Source: Gillisella vitis (GTDB taxonomy: Bacteria > Pseudomonadota > Alphaproteobacteria > Rhizobiales > Rhizobiaceae). From it: 64,000 nt of DNA. This document shows, in pieces, positions 43,710 through 52,788 of the stretch; position 1 is the stretch's first letter; the number at the start of each line of letters is the position of its first letter. A model generated the notes under the pieces. It ran no database searches, was not told the DNA's origin, and saw only the letters and a program-made list of their open reading frames with translations. The stretch is from NCBI RefSeq assembly GCF_001541345.2, contig NZ_LMVL02000010.1, positions 1 through 64,000 on the forward strand, given 5' to 3'. The translations under genes were made by a program, and so were the position numbers.

Positions 43710-44497
43710 GCCAACATCGATGCGCCGCGATCCAGATAGGTATCAAGGAATTGTTCCAATCGGGGATGGCGTGGCTTGGCAAAAACATCCGATGGCGCGC
43801 CGGTAAACAGCAATTTTCCCTGATCTAGAAAGCTGATCTGCTGGCCAACCGTGGCGGCAAAGCCGATTTCATGGGATACCACCACCATGGTCATGCCCTC
43901 GGCCGCCAGATCGCGCATGACGTTGAGCACTTCGCCGGTTAATTCCGGGTCGAGCGCCGAGGTTGGCTCATCAAACAGCATGATTTTCGGCTGCAAGGCC
44001 AGGGCACGGGCAATGGCGACACGCTGTTGCTGGCCGCCGGACAGCTGCGACGGATAGTGGCCCGCCCGATTTTCCAGCCCCACTTTTTGCAGCTGGGCCA
44101 TGGCACGGTCTTCTGCTTCGCGTTTTGGCACTTTATGCACAGTCTTCAAGGCTTCGGAGACATTACCAAGCGCGGTCATATGCGGCCAGAGATTGAATTG
44201 CTGAAACACCATGCCGATTTTGGAGCGCACGGCGCGGATCTGGGCGGCAGGCAAGCGTTCGCGCTGACCATCTGTTTTTTCGAAATAGCCAAGTGCTTCA
44301 CCGCTGACAGTGATCATCCCTTCGCTGGCCTCTTCCAGAAAGGCCATGCAGCGCAATAGCGTGCTCTTGCCAGAGCCGGAAGGGCCAATCAGGCAGGAGA
44401 CCTTGCCTTCCGGGATCTCCAGATCAATGTCATTCAACACGGTGTTGGTGCCAAAGCGCTTGACGAGTTTGGAAACGGAAATAGCGGGAAGCGTCAT
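43706..44497 (-). CDS. Polar amino acid ABC importer, ATPase
   Basis: The ATP-binding subunit of an importer of the HisP/GlnQ type, 263 aa. Walker A is IGPSGSGKSTLLR, the Q-loop lies in GMVFQQFNLWPH, the signature is LSGGQQQRVAIARAL, Walker B is IMLFDEPTSALDPE, and the switch His is in VVSHEIGF. It lies between the second permease gene (ATGA overlap) and hutC (ATGA overlap). Being transcribed with hutC makes histidine or a breakdown product the likely cargo. Confidence 0.92.
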   Translation of the reverse strand: MTLPAISVSKLVKRFGTNTVLNDIDLEIPEGKVSCLIGPSGSGKSTLLRCMAFLEEASEGMITVSGEALGYFEKTDGQRERLPAAQIRAVRSKIGMVFQQFNLWPHMTALGNVSEALKTVHKVPKREAEDRAMAQLQKVGLENRAGHYPSQLSGGQQQRVAIARALALQPKIMLFDEPTSALDPELTGEVLNVMRDLAAEGMTMVVVSHEIGFAATVGQQISFLDQGKLLFTGAPSDVFAKPRHPRLEQFLDTYLDRGASMLA

Positions 44498-45162
44498 GGC
44501 GCGGAAAACCTCAATCTGCTCAAACGGGCTTCAGCCTTGCGGGCCGCCCAGGCGGTGGCCTCGACAATGACCCAGTAAATAACGGCCAGCACGAAAATTG
44601 CCTCCAGAAAGGCATATTGGGCCGAGCCAATGGCGCTGACGGTGGCGGTGAGTTCGGGAACGGTGATGATCGACAAAACCGCAGATTCCTTCAGAAGAAT
44701 GATGGCGAGATTGACGCAGGGCGGCAGCACAATCAGCGCCATTTCCGGCAAGAGAATGCGGCGGATAATTTGGAGCCTGCTCAACCCCAGGCATTCGGCG
44801 GCTTCCACATGGCCATGCGGAACAGAACCATAGCCCGCCCGGAAAATCTCCGAGTAATAGGCGGCGGAGTAGACGGTGAGGCCAATCAACCCGCAAGGGA
44901 TGGGGTCCAGCGACAGGCCAACATAGGGTCCGCCGTAATAGACGAGGAAAATCTGGATCAGAAACGGTGTGCCGCGCAGCACTTCCACCATCAATCCCAG
45001 CGGAATATCCAGAAACCTGCCGCCGTAGCGACGTCCTGTCGCCACGAAAAAGCCGACGAGAATGCCCAGCGCCATGCCAACCACCCAGATCCACAGGGTT
45101 GTGAGGGCGCCACTGGCAATCTCCGGCAGGTGATCGAGAATGACTTTGGGGTCGAAGATCAT
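44494..45162 (-). CDS. Polar amino acid ABC importer, permease 2
   Basis: A 222-aa inner-membrane permease of the HisM/HisQ/GlnP family with about five hydrophobic segments. The family motif for ATPase contact is visible as EAAECLGLSRLQIIRRILLPEM. The N-terminal IASGALTTLWIWVVGMALGILVGF is the first helix region. It overlaps permease 1 by ATGA and the ATPase gene by ATGA. Confidence 0.9.
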   Translation of the reverse strand: MIFDPKVILDHLPEIASGALTTLWIWVVGMALGILVGFFVATGRRYGGRFLDIPLGLMVEVLRGTPFLIQIFLVYYGGPYVGLSLDPIPCGLIGLTVYSAAYYSEIFRAGYGSVPHGHVEAAECLGLSRLQIIRRILLPEMALIVLPPCVNLAIILLKESAVLSIITVPELTATVSAIGSAQYAFLEAIFVLAVIYWVIVEATAWAARKAEARLSRLRFSAP

Positions 45163-45800
45163 TTGACCGCTCCCGGCAGGCTACGCTCGGTGATACGGGC
45201 GATCATCGCCACGCTCCAGCAGATGAGCAGATAAATCAGCGCCGCCGATGAAAACAATTCGATGGGCAGATAGGTGGAGGCAGCCAGATCCTGCGCCATG
45301 CGGGTCAGTTCGACAATGCCGACGACCGAGACCAGCGAGGAGGATTTGAGGATCATGATCGCTTCATTGACCAAAGCCGGAAAAGTGAGCCGCAACGCAA
45401 TGGGCAGTTTGATGCGTAAAAACGTCTGGCGGCCTGAAAAGCCTGCCATATCGGCAGCTTCCACCAAACCTTTGGGGACACTTTCAAAGCCGCCACGCAG
45501 GTTTTCGGCCTGATAGGCAGCGGTGCAGAGCGACAGGCCAATGATGGCGGCCACCACGCTTGGCACATTGATGCCGATAAAAGGCAAGAGATTGTAAATC
45601 AGCAGCAATTGCACCAGCAGCGGCACGCCGCGAAAGAAGCTGATGAACAGCTTGGTTGGCATTGTATAGAGCCGTTTGCCGGAGAGCATGGCGCCAGACA
45701 GGGCAATGGCAATCAAAAAGCCGATGGCAATCGAAATCACGCTGATGCCCAGCGTCCATCCGGCGGCCTTAACCAGCAGGAAGAAGAGTTTGAATGACAT
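45159..45800 (-). CDS. Polar amino acid ABC importer, permease 1
   Basis: A 213-aa permease of the same family as permease 2. The coupling loop is EAADMAGFSGRQTFLRIKLPIAL. The start at 45800 (MSFKLFFLLV) is preferred to upstream codons because the first membrane helix begins there. It is separated from the binding-protein gene by 141 bp containing a strong hairpin. Confidence 0.9.
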   Translation of the reverse strand: MSFKLFFLLVKAAGWTLGISVISIAIGFLIAIALSGAMLSGKRLYTMPTKLFISFFRGVPLLVQLLLIYNLLPFIGINVPSVVAAIIGLSLCTAAYQAENLRGGFESVPKGLVEAADMAGFSGRQTFLRIKLPIALRLTFPALVNEAIMILKSSSLVSVVGIVELTRMAQDLAASTYLPIELFSSAALIYLLICWSVAMIARITERSLPGAVK

Positions 45801-45854
45801 GGCACCCCAGTCTCCGCTATTGCGGATCACAGTAAATGACAGCGTGTGGGATAC

Positions 45855-45880
45855 CCCCTCTGCCTGGCAAGGCAGAGGGG
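45855..45880 (-). terminator. Attenuator-type hairpin between binding protein and permease
   Basis: A perfect 11-bp GC-rich stem (cccctctgcct / aggcagagggg) with a 4-nt loop follows the binding-protein gene. Such hairpins keep the binding protein's message more abundant than the permease part. Confidence 0.6.
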
Positions 45881-45941
45881 ACAGACGGCATATCAAGAGA
45901 TTATATGCTTTTCCAGAGGCAGAGCCTTAGGGTTCGTCACC

Positions 45942-46769
45942 TCAAAACGCTGGGTCTTTCACGCTATCAGGCGTATCGAACTTGGTGCCAAACCACTTTT
46001 CCTGCAATTTTGCCATGCGGCCATCGCTCTTCATCTTGATGAGTGCGGCATCGACGGCGTCTATCAGGCTGGCATGGTCTGCATCTTTGGTGCCGATAAA
46101 GCCGAAATAGCTCTTCTTGCCAAAGGGCGGCAGCACGACTTCGAAAGCGCCGTTACGCTGCTTGGCGACGAAGGCGATATTGGGGAGCGAATTGGCAACG
46201 GCCACGACGCGGCCTGCCGCCATGTCGGCATAGGCATCGTTGAAGGAGACATATTCACGCACCGCGATCTTTTTCGGCAAGGTGGCCGAAAACTCCTGGA
46301 GCTGGGCAAGCTGCGCAGTCGCCTTGCCAACGCCGACAGCCTTGCCCGCCAGATCTTCAGGTTTGGTGATCGTCTTGTCGCCGGCCTTTTTCAGAATGGC
46401 GACCGTGGCTTCGGCAATCGGGGCGGTGAAGCGATAGCGCTCCATGCGGGCCTTGGTGATGGTGGCGGGGCCAGCGACAATATCGAACTTGCCAGCTTCA
46501 AGGCCCGGCAGAACACCATCCCAAGGCAGGGCGATCCACTCGATCTTCACGCCCAATTCCTTGCCGATTTCTGCAAACATATCGACATTGAGGCCGACAT
46601 GATCGCCAGCATCGATGAAGTCGAAGGGCGCAAAGGCGGTTTCCGTTCCGACCTTCAAGGTGCCTGCGGCCTTGATTTTCGTCAGCGCATCCTCGGCATG
46701 GGCCGAAAGGCTCGCGCCAAACAACAGGGCAGCTCCAAGCGCCGCCTTCAGCAACAGTCTTTTCTGCAT
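45942..46769 (-). CDS. Polar amino acid ABC importer, periplasmic binding protein
   Basis: A 275-aa solute-binding protein of family 3 (HisJ type). The Sec signal peptide is MQKRLLLKAALGAALLFGA and ends near ...SAHA. The mature part starts EDALTKIKAAGTLKVGTETA with the family hallmark FAPFDFIDAGDHVGLNVDMF. GGAG lies 8 nt before ATG 46769. It is the first gene of the importer-hutC-monooxygenase operon. The ligand is inferred as histidine or a related compound from hutC, not from the binding site. Confidence 0.92.
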   Translation of the reverse strand: MQKRLLLKAALGAALLFGASLSAHAEDALTKIKAAGTLKVGTETAFAPFDFIDAGDHVGLNVDMFAEIGKELGVKIEWIALPWDGVLPGLEAGKFDIVAGPATITKARMERYRFTAPIAEATVAILKKAGDKTITKPEDLAGKAVGVGKATAQLAQLQEFSATLPKKIAVREYVSFNDAYADMAAGRVVAVANSLPNIAFVAKQRNGAFEVVLPPFGKKSYFGFIGTKDADHASLIDAVDAALIKMKSDGRMAKLQEKWFGTKFDTPDSVKDPAF

Positions 46770-46843
46770 CACGATTTCTCCAGTTGCCCGCAACCCGGCG
46801 ATCTCTCGTACCGGTGCAATTCCCCTCAGCCGTTTCTCGGCCA

Positions 46844-46857
46844 TTTGACTATACAAA
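46844..46857. promoter_or_regulatory. Candidate HutC operator before the ABC importer operon
   Basis: TTTGACTATACAAA (TTTGTATAGTCAAA on the other strand) is a near-palindrome close to the HutC site pattern and lies about 75 bp before the binding-protein start. It would place importer, hutC and monooxygenase under HutC. Confidence 0.45.
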
Positions 46858-46978
46858 TAGAGCGGGGAAGGGGGCTGCTGTCAATGATATTGTGCGGAAA
46901 ATGAGCGTGCTTATTTTCTAAGCAGATCTTTGGCTGGAGTCGAGGCGAATCCGCCCCTTTTTCCAGGAAATTGCTAGT

Positions 46979-47614
46979 TTACGGGATGGCGACGATATCA
47001 ACACTGATATCAGCGGGCCGGGATGCTTCGATCACCAATCTGCCATTCGGCAGGTCGTTGCCATTCAATTTCCAGGCGATTGCGGCCTCGTCCAGTCCGT
47101 AATGAACCCAACGGTCACGTAGGCGCTGTTCCAGCACCTCCAGCGGTGGGCCGACGAAGACCGTCAGGTCGAAGCAGCTTTGCAGGCGGGTCCAGGGCGC
47201 GCGATCCAGAAGCAGGTAATTGCCCTCGACCAGAATGAAGCGGGTTTCCGGCGCAATTGGCCGGGCCGAGGCAATCGCCAGTTCGCGGTCGCGGTCAAAG
47301 ACCGGTACGAGAACCTCCTCGTCGCCAGCCTTTACCGCCGTGACGATGTCGAGAAAACCACGCACGTCAAAGGTTTCCGGTGCGCCTTTGCGCTTCAGCA
47401 GGCCGCGCTGTTCGAGAATGCCATTGTCCATGTGAAATCCGTCCATCGGCAGGATTTCCGCAGTTTCGCCATGCGCAATCAGCGCCTCGCGCAAGGCGTC
47501 CGAAAGGGTTGACTTGCCCGCGCCTGGCGGTCCGGCAATGGCGATCATGAAACGGCTGGCCTCTTGGGCCAGCCGGAAGATCTCGTCTGTCAGCGAGGAG
47601 ACGGAAACCGTCAT
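46979..47614 (-). CDS. frcK: FrcK: P-loop kinase of the fructose locus
   Basis: A 211-aa P-loop kinase related to uridine kinase/pantothenate kinase. Walker A is IAGPPGAGKSTLSDAL; PMDGFHMDNGIL is the family's substrate region, and VEGNYLLLD and RLRDRWVHYGL the lid. It matches the last gene of the rhizobial frcBCAK operon. Its exact substrate has not been settled in my knowledge; a sugar kinase role is assumed. The start at 47614 overlaps the frcA stop as ATGA. Confidence 0.88.
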   Translation of the reverse strand: MTVSVSSLTDEIFRLAQEASRFMIAIAGPPGAGKSTLSDALREALIAHGETAEILPMDGFHMDNGILEQRGLLKRKGAPETFDVRGFLDIVTAVKAGDEEVLVPVFDRDRELAIASARPIAPETRFILVEGNYLLLDRAPWTRLQSCFDLTVFVGPPLEVLEQRLRDRWVHYGLDEAAIAWKLNGNDLPNGRLVIEASRPADISVDIVAIP

Positions 47615-48393
47615 GCGGCAATCGCTTCCGCTGGGGCTTCCTTCGCGCCCGTCATGAAGGCAACGGCATCCGACATGGTGTAATCCTTCGGATTGATCAC
47701 GCAAAGACGCTTGCCAAGCCGGTGGATATGGATTCGGTCAGCCACTTCGAACACATGTGGCATATTGTGCGAGATCAAAACGATCGGCATGCCACGCGAA
47801 CGCACGTCCTGGATCAACTCTAGCACACGGCGGCTTTCCTTGACGCCGAGCGCCGCCGTCGGTTCGTCGAGGATAACCACCTTGGAACCAAAGGCTGCGG
47901 CACGGGCCACGGCCACACCCTGCCGCTGACCACCCGAGAGGGTTTCCACCGCCTGATTGATGTTCTGGATGGTCATCAGGCCCAGCTCGGACAGCTTGTC
48001 GCGGGCGAATTTTTCCATCGCTGGTTTGTCGAGGGCGCGGAAGACCTTGCCCATGATGCCCGGCTTGCGCATTTCGCGGCCGAGGAACATGTTGTCGGCA
48101 ATCGACAGAGCCGGCGACAGGGCCAAATTCTGATAGACGGTTTCAATCCCCGCCTTGCGGGCATCAATCGGTGAACGGAAATTGATGGTCTTGCCTTCCA
48201 GCTTGATCTCGCCTTCGTCCGGTGTCACGGCACCGGAAATAGCCTTGATCAACGAGGATTTGCCAGCGCCGTTGTCACCGATGACTGCGAGGATTTCGCC
48301 CGGATAGAGATCAAAATCGGCGTTGTCGAGGGCGGTCACCCGGCCATAGCGCTTGACGAGGCCACGGGCGGTGAGAATGGGTTCTTGTGCCAT
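47611..48393 (-). CDS. frcA: FrcA: fructose ABC importer, ATPase
   Basis: A 260-aa ATP-binding subunit of a carbohydrate importer. Walker A is GDNGAGKSSLIKAI, the signature LSGGQRQGVAVARAA, Walker B VVILDEPTAALG. It has one ATPase domain, unlike the double RbsA/XylG type, as in rhizobial FrcA. Its ATG shares a base with the frcC stop (TAATG) and has AAAGG at 7 nt. Confidence 0.92.
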   Translation of the reverse strand: MAQEPILTARGLVKRYGRVTALDNADFDLYPGEILAVIGDNGAGKSSLIKAISGAVTPDEGEIKLEGKTINFRSPIDARKAGIETVYQNLALSPALSIADNMFLGREMRKPGIMGKVFRALDKPAMEKFARDKLSELGLMTIQNINQAVETLSGGQRQGVAVARAAAFGSKVVILDEPTAALGVKESRRVLELIQDVRSRGMPIVLISHNMPHVFEVADRIHIHRLGKRLCVINPKDYTMSDAVAFMTGAKEAPAEAIAA

Positions 48394-49475
48394 TAGCCAG
48401 CTACCTTTCTGATCCATTGGTCAATTGCGACGGCGGCAATGATCAGCACGCCAATCAGCATATAGGTCCATTGCGGGTCGGTGCCGGCCATGCGCAGGCC
48501 AAGCTGGAATACGCCGACGATCAACGCTCCAAACAGCATGCCCATGATGGAACCACGGCCACCAAACAGCGACATGCCGCCAATGACCACTGCGGTGATG
48601 GATTCGATATTGGCAAACTGGCCAGCTGTTGGCGAAACCGAGCCGATACGGCCAATCATCGCCCAGCCACCCAGCGCACAGATCAGGCCGGCAAGCGTGT
48701 AGACGGAAATCAGCATGCGCTTGACATTGACGCCAGACAATTCCGCTGCATCCGGATCATCGCCGACTGCATAGAGATGACGGCCCCAGGCGGTGTTGTT
48801 CAAGACATACCAGAGAACGGCGACCAGAAGGGCGAGCGCGATCACACCATAAGTCAGGACGGCGCCGCCCAGCTTAAAGCTTTGACCAAAATATTGCAGG
48901 ATGGGCGCATTGGTGCCCAGATCTTGCGAGCGGATTGTCTCGTTGCCGGAATATAGGAAGTTGGCTGCCAGCACGATTTGCCACATGCCGAGCGTGACAA
49001 TGAAGGGTGGCAGCTTGACGCGGGCCACCAGCACGCCGTTGATGAAACCGCAAATGCCACCGACGGCAAAGCCGCACAGCACGGCAAGTGGGCCAGGCAC
49101 GCCATAGTGAACGGCAAATTGCCCCATGACAACAGACGACAACACCATGATGGCGCCCACCGACAGGTCGATACCAGCGGTCAGGATGATCAGGGTCTGG
49201 GCTGCACCGATAATGCCGGTAATGGCAACCTGCTGCAAAATCAGCGTCAGGGCAAAGGGCGAAAAGAACTTGCCGCCCAGAATGGCACCGAAAGCGATCA
49301 GCGACAGGATGAGTACGATCAACGGCACGGCAGCCGGGCTGGAATGCAGGAAATGCTGAAACTTCTGCAATGGCGTCTTGTCGTTAGTATCGAACTGCGC
49401 GACCGCAGTAGCACTGCCCGACAGCACATTCTCGTATTCAAGATGAGGTTTGGTGGCGGCTTTTGGCTCGCTCAT
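48393..49475 (-). CDS. frcC: FrcC: fructose ABC importer, permease
   Basis: A 360-aa polytopic permease of the RbsC family, with about ten hydrophobic segments. The hallmark ATPase-contact region is LYAVGDDPDAAELSGVNVKR, and TAGIDLSVGAIMVLSSVVMG is another family block. GGAGG lies before ATG 49475. It follows frcB after a gap holding a hairpin. Confidence 0.92.
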   Translation of the reverse strand: MSEPKAATKPHLEYENVLSGSATAVAQFDTNDKTPLQKFQHFLHSSPAAVPLIVLILSLIAFGAILGGKFFSPFALTLILQQVAITGIIGAAQTLIILTAGIDLSVGAIMVLSSVVMGQFAVHYGVPGPLAVLCGFAVGGICGFINGVLVARVKLPPFIVTLGMWQIVLAANFLYSGNETIRSQDLGTNAPILQYFGQSFKLGGAVLTYGVIALALLVAVLWYVLNNTAWGRHLYAVGDDPDAAELSGVNVKRMLISVYTLAGLICALGGWAMIGRIGSVSPTAGQFANIESITAVVIGGMSLFGGRGSIMGMLFGALIVGVFQLGLRMAGTDPQWTYMLIGVLIIAAVAIDQWIRKVAG

Positions 49476-49622
49476 CGGCTTTCCTCCCGTGGACCTCTTC
49501 TGAGGCTTGAGGGCCGGGCTGGACCGTGGCACCAATTGCCGACGGCCGCCTGCGGCATTGTAGAATTTGTGCATTCAACCTAAGGATTTATATTTTGCCT
49601 TGGTTGCAGAACGCGCTTACCA

Positions 49623-49646
49623 GAAGGGCGGCCTGAGCCGCCCTTC
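49623..49646 (-). terminator. Attenuator-type hairpin between frcB and frcC
   Basis: A perfect 10-bp GC-rich stem (gaagggcggc / gccgcccttc) with a 4-nt loop lies 24 nt after the frcB stop. As in the amino-acid importer operon, it probably sets a high binding-protein to permease ratio. Confidence 0.6.
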
Positions 49647-49669
49647 CGATGCAATATTTCAAGAGCCAA

Positions 49670-50695
49670 TCAACCCCAGCACTTCTTCAGGCCTTCAGCC
49701 ACGTCGATCGAAGGCACGCCCTTGGCAGCTTTGTCGGTGACGAGCGAAACGCCTGTGTCAAAGAAGTCCTTGCCAGCGGTTGGCTTTGGCTTTTCGCCAG
49801 AGTCAGCAAACTTCTTGATGGCTTCGATGCCGAGAGCCGCCATCATCAGCGGATACTGCTGCGAGGTCGCGCCGATGACGCCTTCCTTGACGTTCTTCAC
49901 GCCCGGGCAGCCGCCGTCAACCGACACGATCAGCACGTCCTTCTGCTTGCCAACAGCCTTGAGGGCTTCATAGGCACCGGCAGCGGCTGGCTCGTTGATG
50001 GTGTGAACGACGTTGATGTTCGGGTTTTTCTGAAGAAGATTTTCCATGGCCGTACGGCCACCTTCTTCGTTGCCGTTGGTGATGTCATGGCCAACGATGC
50101 GTGGATCGGTTTCATCACCAATCTTGGTCGGGTCCTTCGGATCGATGCCGAAGCCGATCATGAAGCCTTGGTCACGCATAACGTCAACTGATGGCTGGGC
50201 AGGGGTGAGGTCGAGGAAAGCAACCTTTGCATCCTTGGCCTTATCGCCCAAAGTTGCAGCAGCCCACTGACCAATCAGCTTGCCAGCCAGCAGGTTGTCG
50301 GTTGCGAACGTTGCGTCAGCAGCATTGACCGGATCAAGCGGGGTGTCGAGCGCGATGACCAGAAGGCCAGCATCGCGGGCTTCCTTGACGGCAGGCACAA
50401 TGCCCTTGGTGTCGGAGGCGGTGATCAGGATACCCTTGGCACCATCGGCAATGCAGGTCTCAATCGCTGCAACCTGGCTTTCGCTGTCGCCGTCGATCTT
50501 GCCGGCATAGGACTTCAGCGTAACGCCCAGTTCCTTGGCCTTGGCGGATGCGCCTTCCTTCATCTTGACGAAGAATGGATTGGTATCGGTTTTGGTGATC
50601 AGGCAGGCTGACACGTCAGCGGCCTGTGCACCTGTCGAAAAGACAACGCCAAGAGCCAGGGCGCCAAGCGTGGCGCCAATCAAATTGGTCTTCAT
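49670..50695 (-). CDS. frcB: FrcB: fructose-binding periplasmic protein
   Basis: A 341-aa solute-binding protein of the RbsB type. The Sec signal peptide ends near ...STGAQA. The mature protein starts DVSACLITKTDTNPFFVKMK, with AIETCIADGAKGILI and GLLVIALDTPLDPVNAADATF, typical of sugar-binding family members. In Sinorhizobium FrcB binds fructose, mannose and ribose. It heads frcBCAK and is divergent from the ROK regulator gene. Confidence 0.93.
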   Translation of the reverse strand: MKTNLIGATLGALALGVVFSTGAQAADVSACLITKTDTNPFFVKMKEGASAKAKELGVTLKSYAGKIDGDSESQVAAIETCIADGAKGILITASDTKGIVPAVKEARDAGLLVIALDTPLDPVNAADATFATDNLLAGKLIGQWAAATLGDKAKDAKVAFLDLTPAQPSVDVMRDQGFMIGFGIDPKDPTKIGDETDPRIVGHDITNGNEEGGRTAMENLLQKNPNINVVHTINEPAAAGAYEALKAVGKQKDVLIVSVDGGCPGVKNVKEGVIGATSQQYPLMMAALGIEAIKKFADSGEKPKPTAGKDFFDTGVSLVTDKAAKGVPSIDVAEGLKKCWG

Positions 50696-51047
50696 ATGAA
50701 TCCTCCCAAGGACAAAGATAAACGCACCCTCTCAAGGGGCCGTCCGGTTCGCATGGTCCATCACCTCTCCCGTGTTGGCCCCCCATGCTTCCTGCCTCAA
50801 GAAAACACTATTCCAAATGCCTGTCAATAAATAAATCGAGTTGAATTATTAATCCACTGTGGCATGCTTGGCGCGGCCCTGGACTTGTCGGGAGGAGCCT
50901 GGATCAGGCGGATACAGGTCAGGACACAGCAGCAGAATGGTTGCCGGATCAGGATCGTAACGATTGGTCTGTCCGGTCGAAAGTGAAGGAATTCCTGTTC
51001 AGTCGACGCTGGATGCAGTCGGGCGGGGCAGGATGGGAGGATAATGG
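50696..51047. promoter_or_regulatory. Divergent frcB/ROK regulator control region
   Basis: This 352-bp spacer has no credible gene. On the minus strand TTGACA (50827-50822) is a good -35 for frcB, though the -10 is unclear. Next to it is an AT-rich patch (about 50822-50853: aataaataaat, aattattaat) that would suit a ROK-type regulator site. Confidence 0.4.
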
Positions 51048-52277
51048 ATGACAGAGGGACTGAATGCGGGCCTGATAGCGCCGCCCGCGGCCCTCGAGAC
51101 AAGCGGCGGGGCCAATCAGATTGGCGTGCGCGCTTATAACGAGCGGCTGGTCATGTCGCTGGTGCGCCGGCACGGCAGCCTGTCGAAGGCGGAAATTGCC
51201 CGGCGTAGCGGTCTCTCGGCCCAGACGGTCACGGTGATCATGCGCGTGCTGGAGCGTGAAAAGCTGCTGGTGCGCGGTGAGCCGGTGCGCGGACGCGTCG
51301 GCCAGCCGTCGGTGCCGATGCGGCTCAATCCGGATGCGGTCTATTCGTTCGGGGTCAAGATCGGAAGACGCAGTGCCAACCTGGTGCTGATGGATTTCGT
51401 CGGCACGATTCGCCATGAGGTGCGGCGCACCTATCCCTATCCGATGCCGGGCCTGCTTTTGGATTTCATCGTCGGCGGCATTTCCGATATTGAGGGCAGG
51501 CTTTCCGTCGCTGAGCGGGCGCGAATTGCCGGTGTGGGCATCGCAGCCCCGTTCGAACTGTGGAGCTGGGCGGAAGAGACCGGCGCGCCATCAGAGGAAA
51601 TGGATGTCTGGCGCGATACCGATCTGAAAGCCGATGTCGCAGCCCGGATTGGTTATCCGGTCTTCATCCAGAACGATGCGACCAGCGCCTGTGCTGCCGA
51701 ACTGGTGTTCGGGGTCGGGCCGCACTATCCGGATTTCGTCTATTTCTTCCTCGGCTCCTTTGTTGGCGGCGGCATTGTGCTGAATTCCTCGCTGTTTTCC
51801 GGGCGCACCGGCACAGCTGGCGCGGTTGGGCCGCTGCCGGTGCAAAGGCGCGATGGCAAAACCGTCCAGCTTTTGAAAATTGCGTCGATTTTCGTCTTGG
51901 AAAACCTGCTGCGCGACTATGGACAGGACAGCCAGTCCCTGTGGTATTCGCCGAGCGACTGGGTGGACTATGGCGAGCCGCTGGAGATCTGGATCCGCGA
52001 TACCGCCGCGGCGCTCGCCCAAGCGATTGTGGCGGCGGCATCGATCATCGACTTTTCCGCCGCCGTCATCGATGGCGGTTTTCCGCAATGGGTGCGCCAG
52101 CGTCTGGTCGTCGCCATACAGGAAGCGGCGCGTGATCTCGACCTCCAGGGCGTATTGATGCCCGAGATCGTCGAAGGCGCCGTGGGTCATCAGGCGCGGT
52201 CGGTTGGCGGTGCCAGCCTGCCGCTGTTTTCCCGTTATCTTTTGGATCAGAATGTGTTGTTCAAGGAGTTACTGTAA
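51048..52277 (+). CDS. frcR: ROK-family transcriptional regulator of the frc locus
   Basis: A 409-aa ROK repressor. The N-terminal winged helix is NERLVMSLVRRHGSLSKAEI, ARRSGLSAQTVTVIMRVLER. The sugar-kinase-like ROK domain follows (FGVKIGRRSANLVLMDFVG, IQNDATSACAAELVFGVG, FFLGSFVGGGIVLNSSLFSG); the zinc-site CxCGxxGC motif of many ROK proteins is absent. GGGAGG precedes the ATG. Its position opposite frcB points to sugar-responsive control of frcBCAK. Confidence 0.9.
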   Translation: MTEGLNAGLIAPPAALETSGGANQIGVRAYNERLVMSLVRRHGSLSKAEIARRSGLSAQTVTVIMRVLEREKLLVRGEPVRGRVGQPSVPMRLNPDAVYSFGVKIGRRSANLVLMDFVGTIRHEVRRTYPYPMPGLLLDFIVGGISDIEGRLSVAERARIAGVGIAAPFELWSWAEETGAPSEEMDVWRDTDLKADVAARIGYPVFIQNDATSACAAELVFGVGPHYPDFVYFFLGSFVGGGIVLNSSLFSGRTGTAGAVGPLPVQRRDGKTVQLLKIASIFVLENLLRDYGQDSQSLWYSPSDWVDYGEPLEIWIRDTAAALAQAIVAAASIIDFSAAVIDGGFPQWVRQRLVVAIQEAARDLDLQGVLMPEIVEGAVGHQARSVGGASLPLFSRYLLDQNVLFKELL

Positions 52278-52709
52278 ATGCTGAAGGGTCTTAACCCCAT
52301 TCTCAATCCCGAATTGCTGGCCACCCTGCGGGCCATGGGGCATGGCGATGAAATCGCCATTGTCGATGGCAATTACCCCGGTCTTGAACATGCAAAGCGG
52401 CTGGTACGGCTGGATGGGCTCGGCCTTATTCCGGTGCTGGATGCCATTCTCTCGGTTCTGCCAATCGACGATTTCGTGCCGGAAGCGATTTTCCGCTCCA
52501 CCGTCGGCAAGGATCGCGATGCGCTAGACCCGGTTCATGCGGAAATCATCGCCTGCTGCGCCGCCCATGAGCCAAAACAGCCGGTCGTCCCGCTGCTGGG
52601 GCCGGATTTTTATCCCCGCGTCAAAGCGGCCCATACAGTTGTGCAAACTGGCGAACCCCGCCTTTATGCCAATGTCATTCTTAAGAAAGGCGTGATATAT
52701 CCGCAATAA
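52278..52709 (+). CDS. RbsD/FucU-family sugar mutarotase
   Basis: A 143-aa protein of the RbsD/FucU family, which interconverts anomers of ribose or fucose. It begins LKGLNPILNPELLATLRAMG, HGDEIAIVDGNYPG with the catalytic-type His and Asp, and ends YANVILKKGVIYPQ, where the Tyr is typical. Its ATG follows the ROK regulator stop directly, so the two are cotranscribed. It probably supplies the right anomer of a sugar imported by FrcBCA. Confidence 0.9.
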   Translation: MLKGLNPILNPELLATLRAMGHGDEIAIVDGNYPGLEHAKRLVRLDGLGLIPVLDAILSVLPIDDFVPEAIFRSTVGKDRDALDPVHAEIIACCAAHEPKQPVVPLLGPDFYPRVKAAHTVVQTGEPRLYANVILKKGVIYPQ

Positions 52710-52788
52710 CCTCTGATTGTGGCAGTCGCACTGGCGGACCTGCGGCTGCAAAGGGCGAAAGGCTCTGGATGAGGTTTTGAGGTAGATG

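Noticed and set aside
45846..46904. 352-codon plus-strand frame antisense to the amino-acid binding protein
   Set aside because: It covers a hairpin and the whole binding-protein gene, with no motifs of its own.
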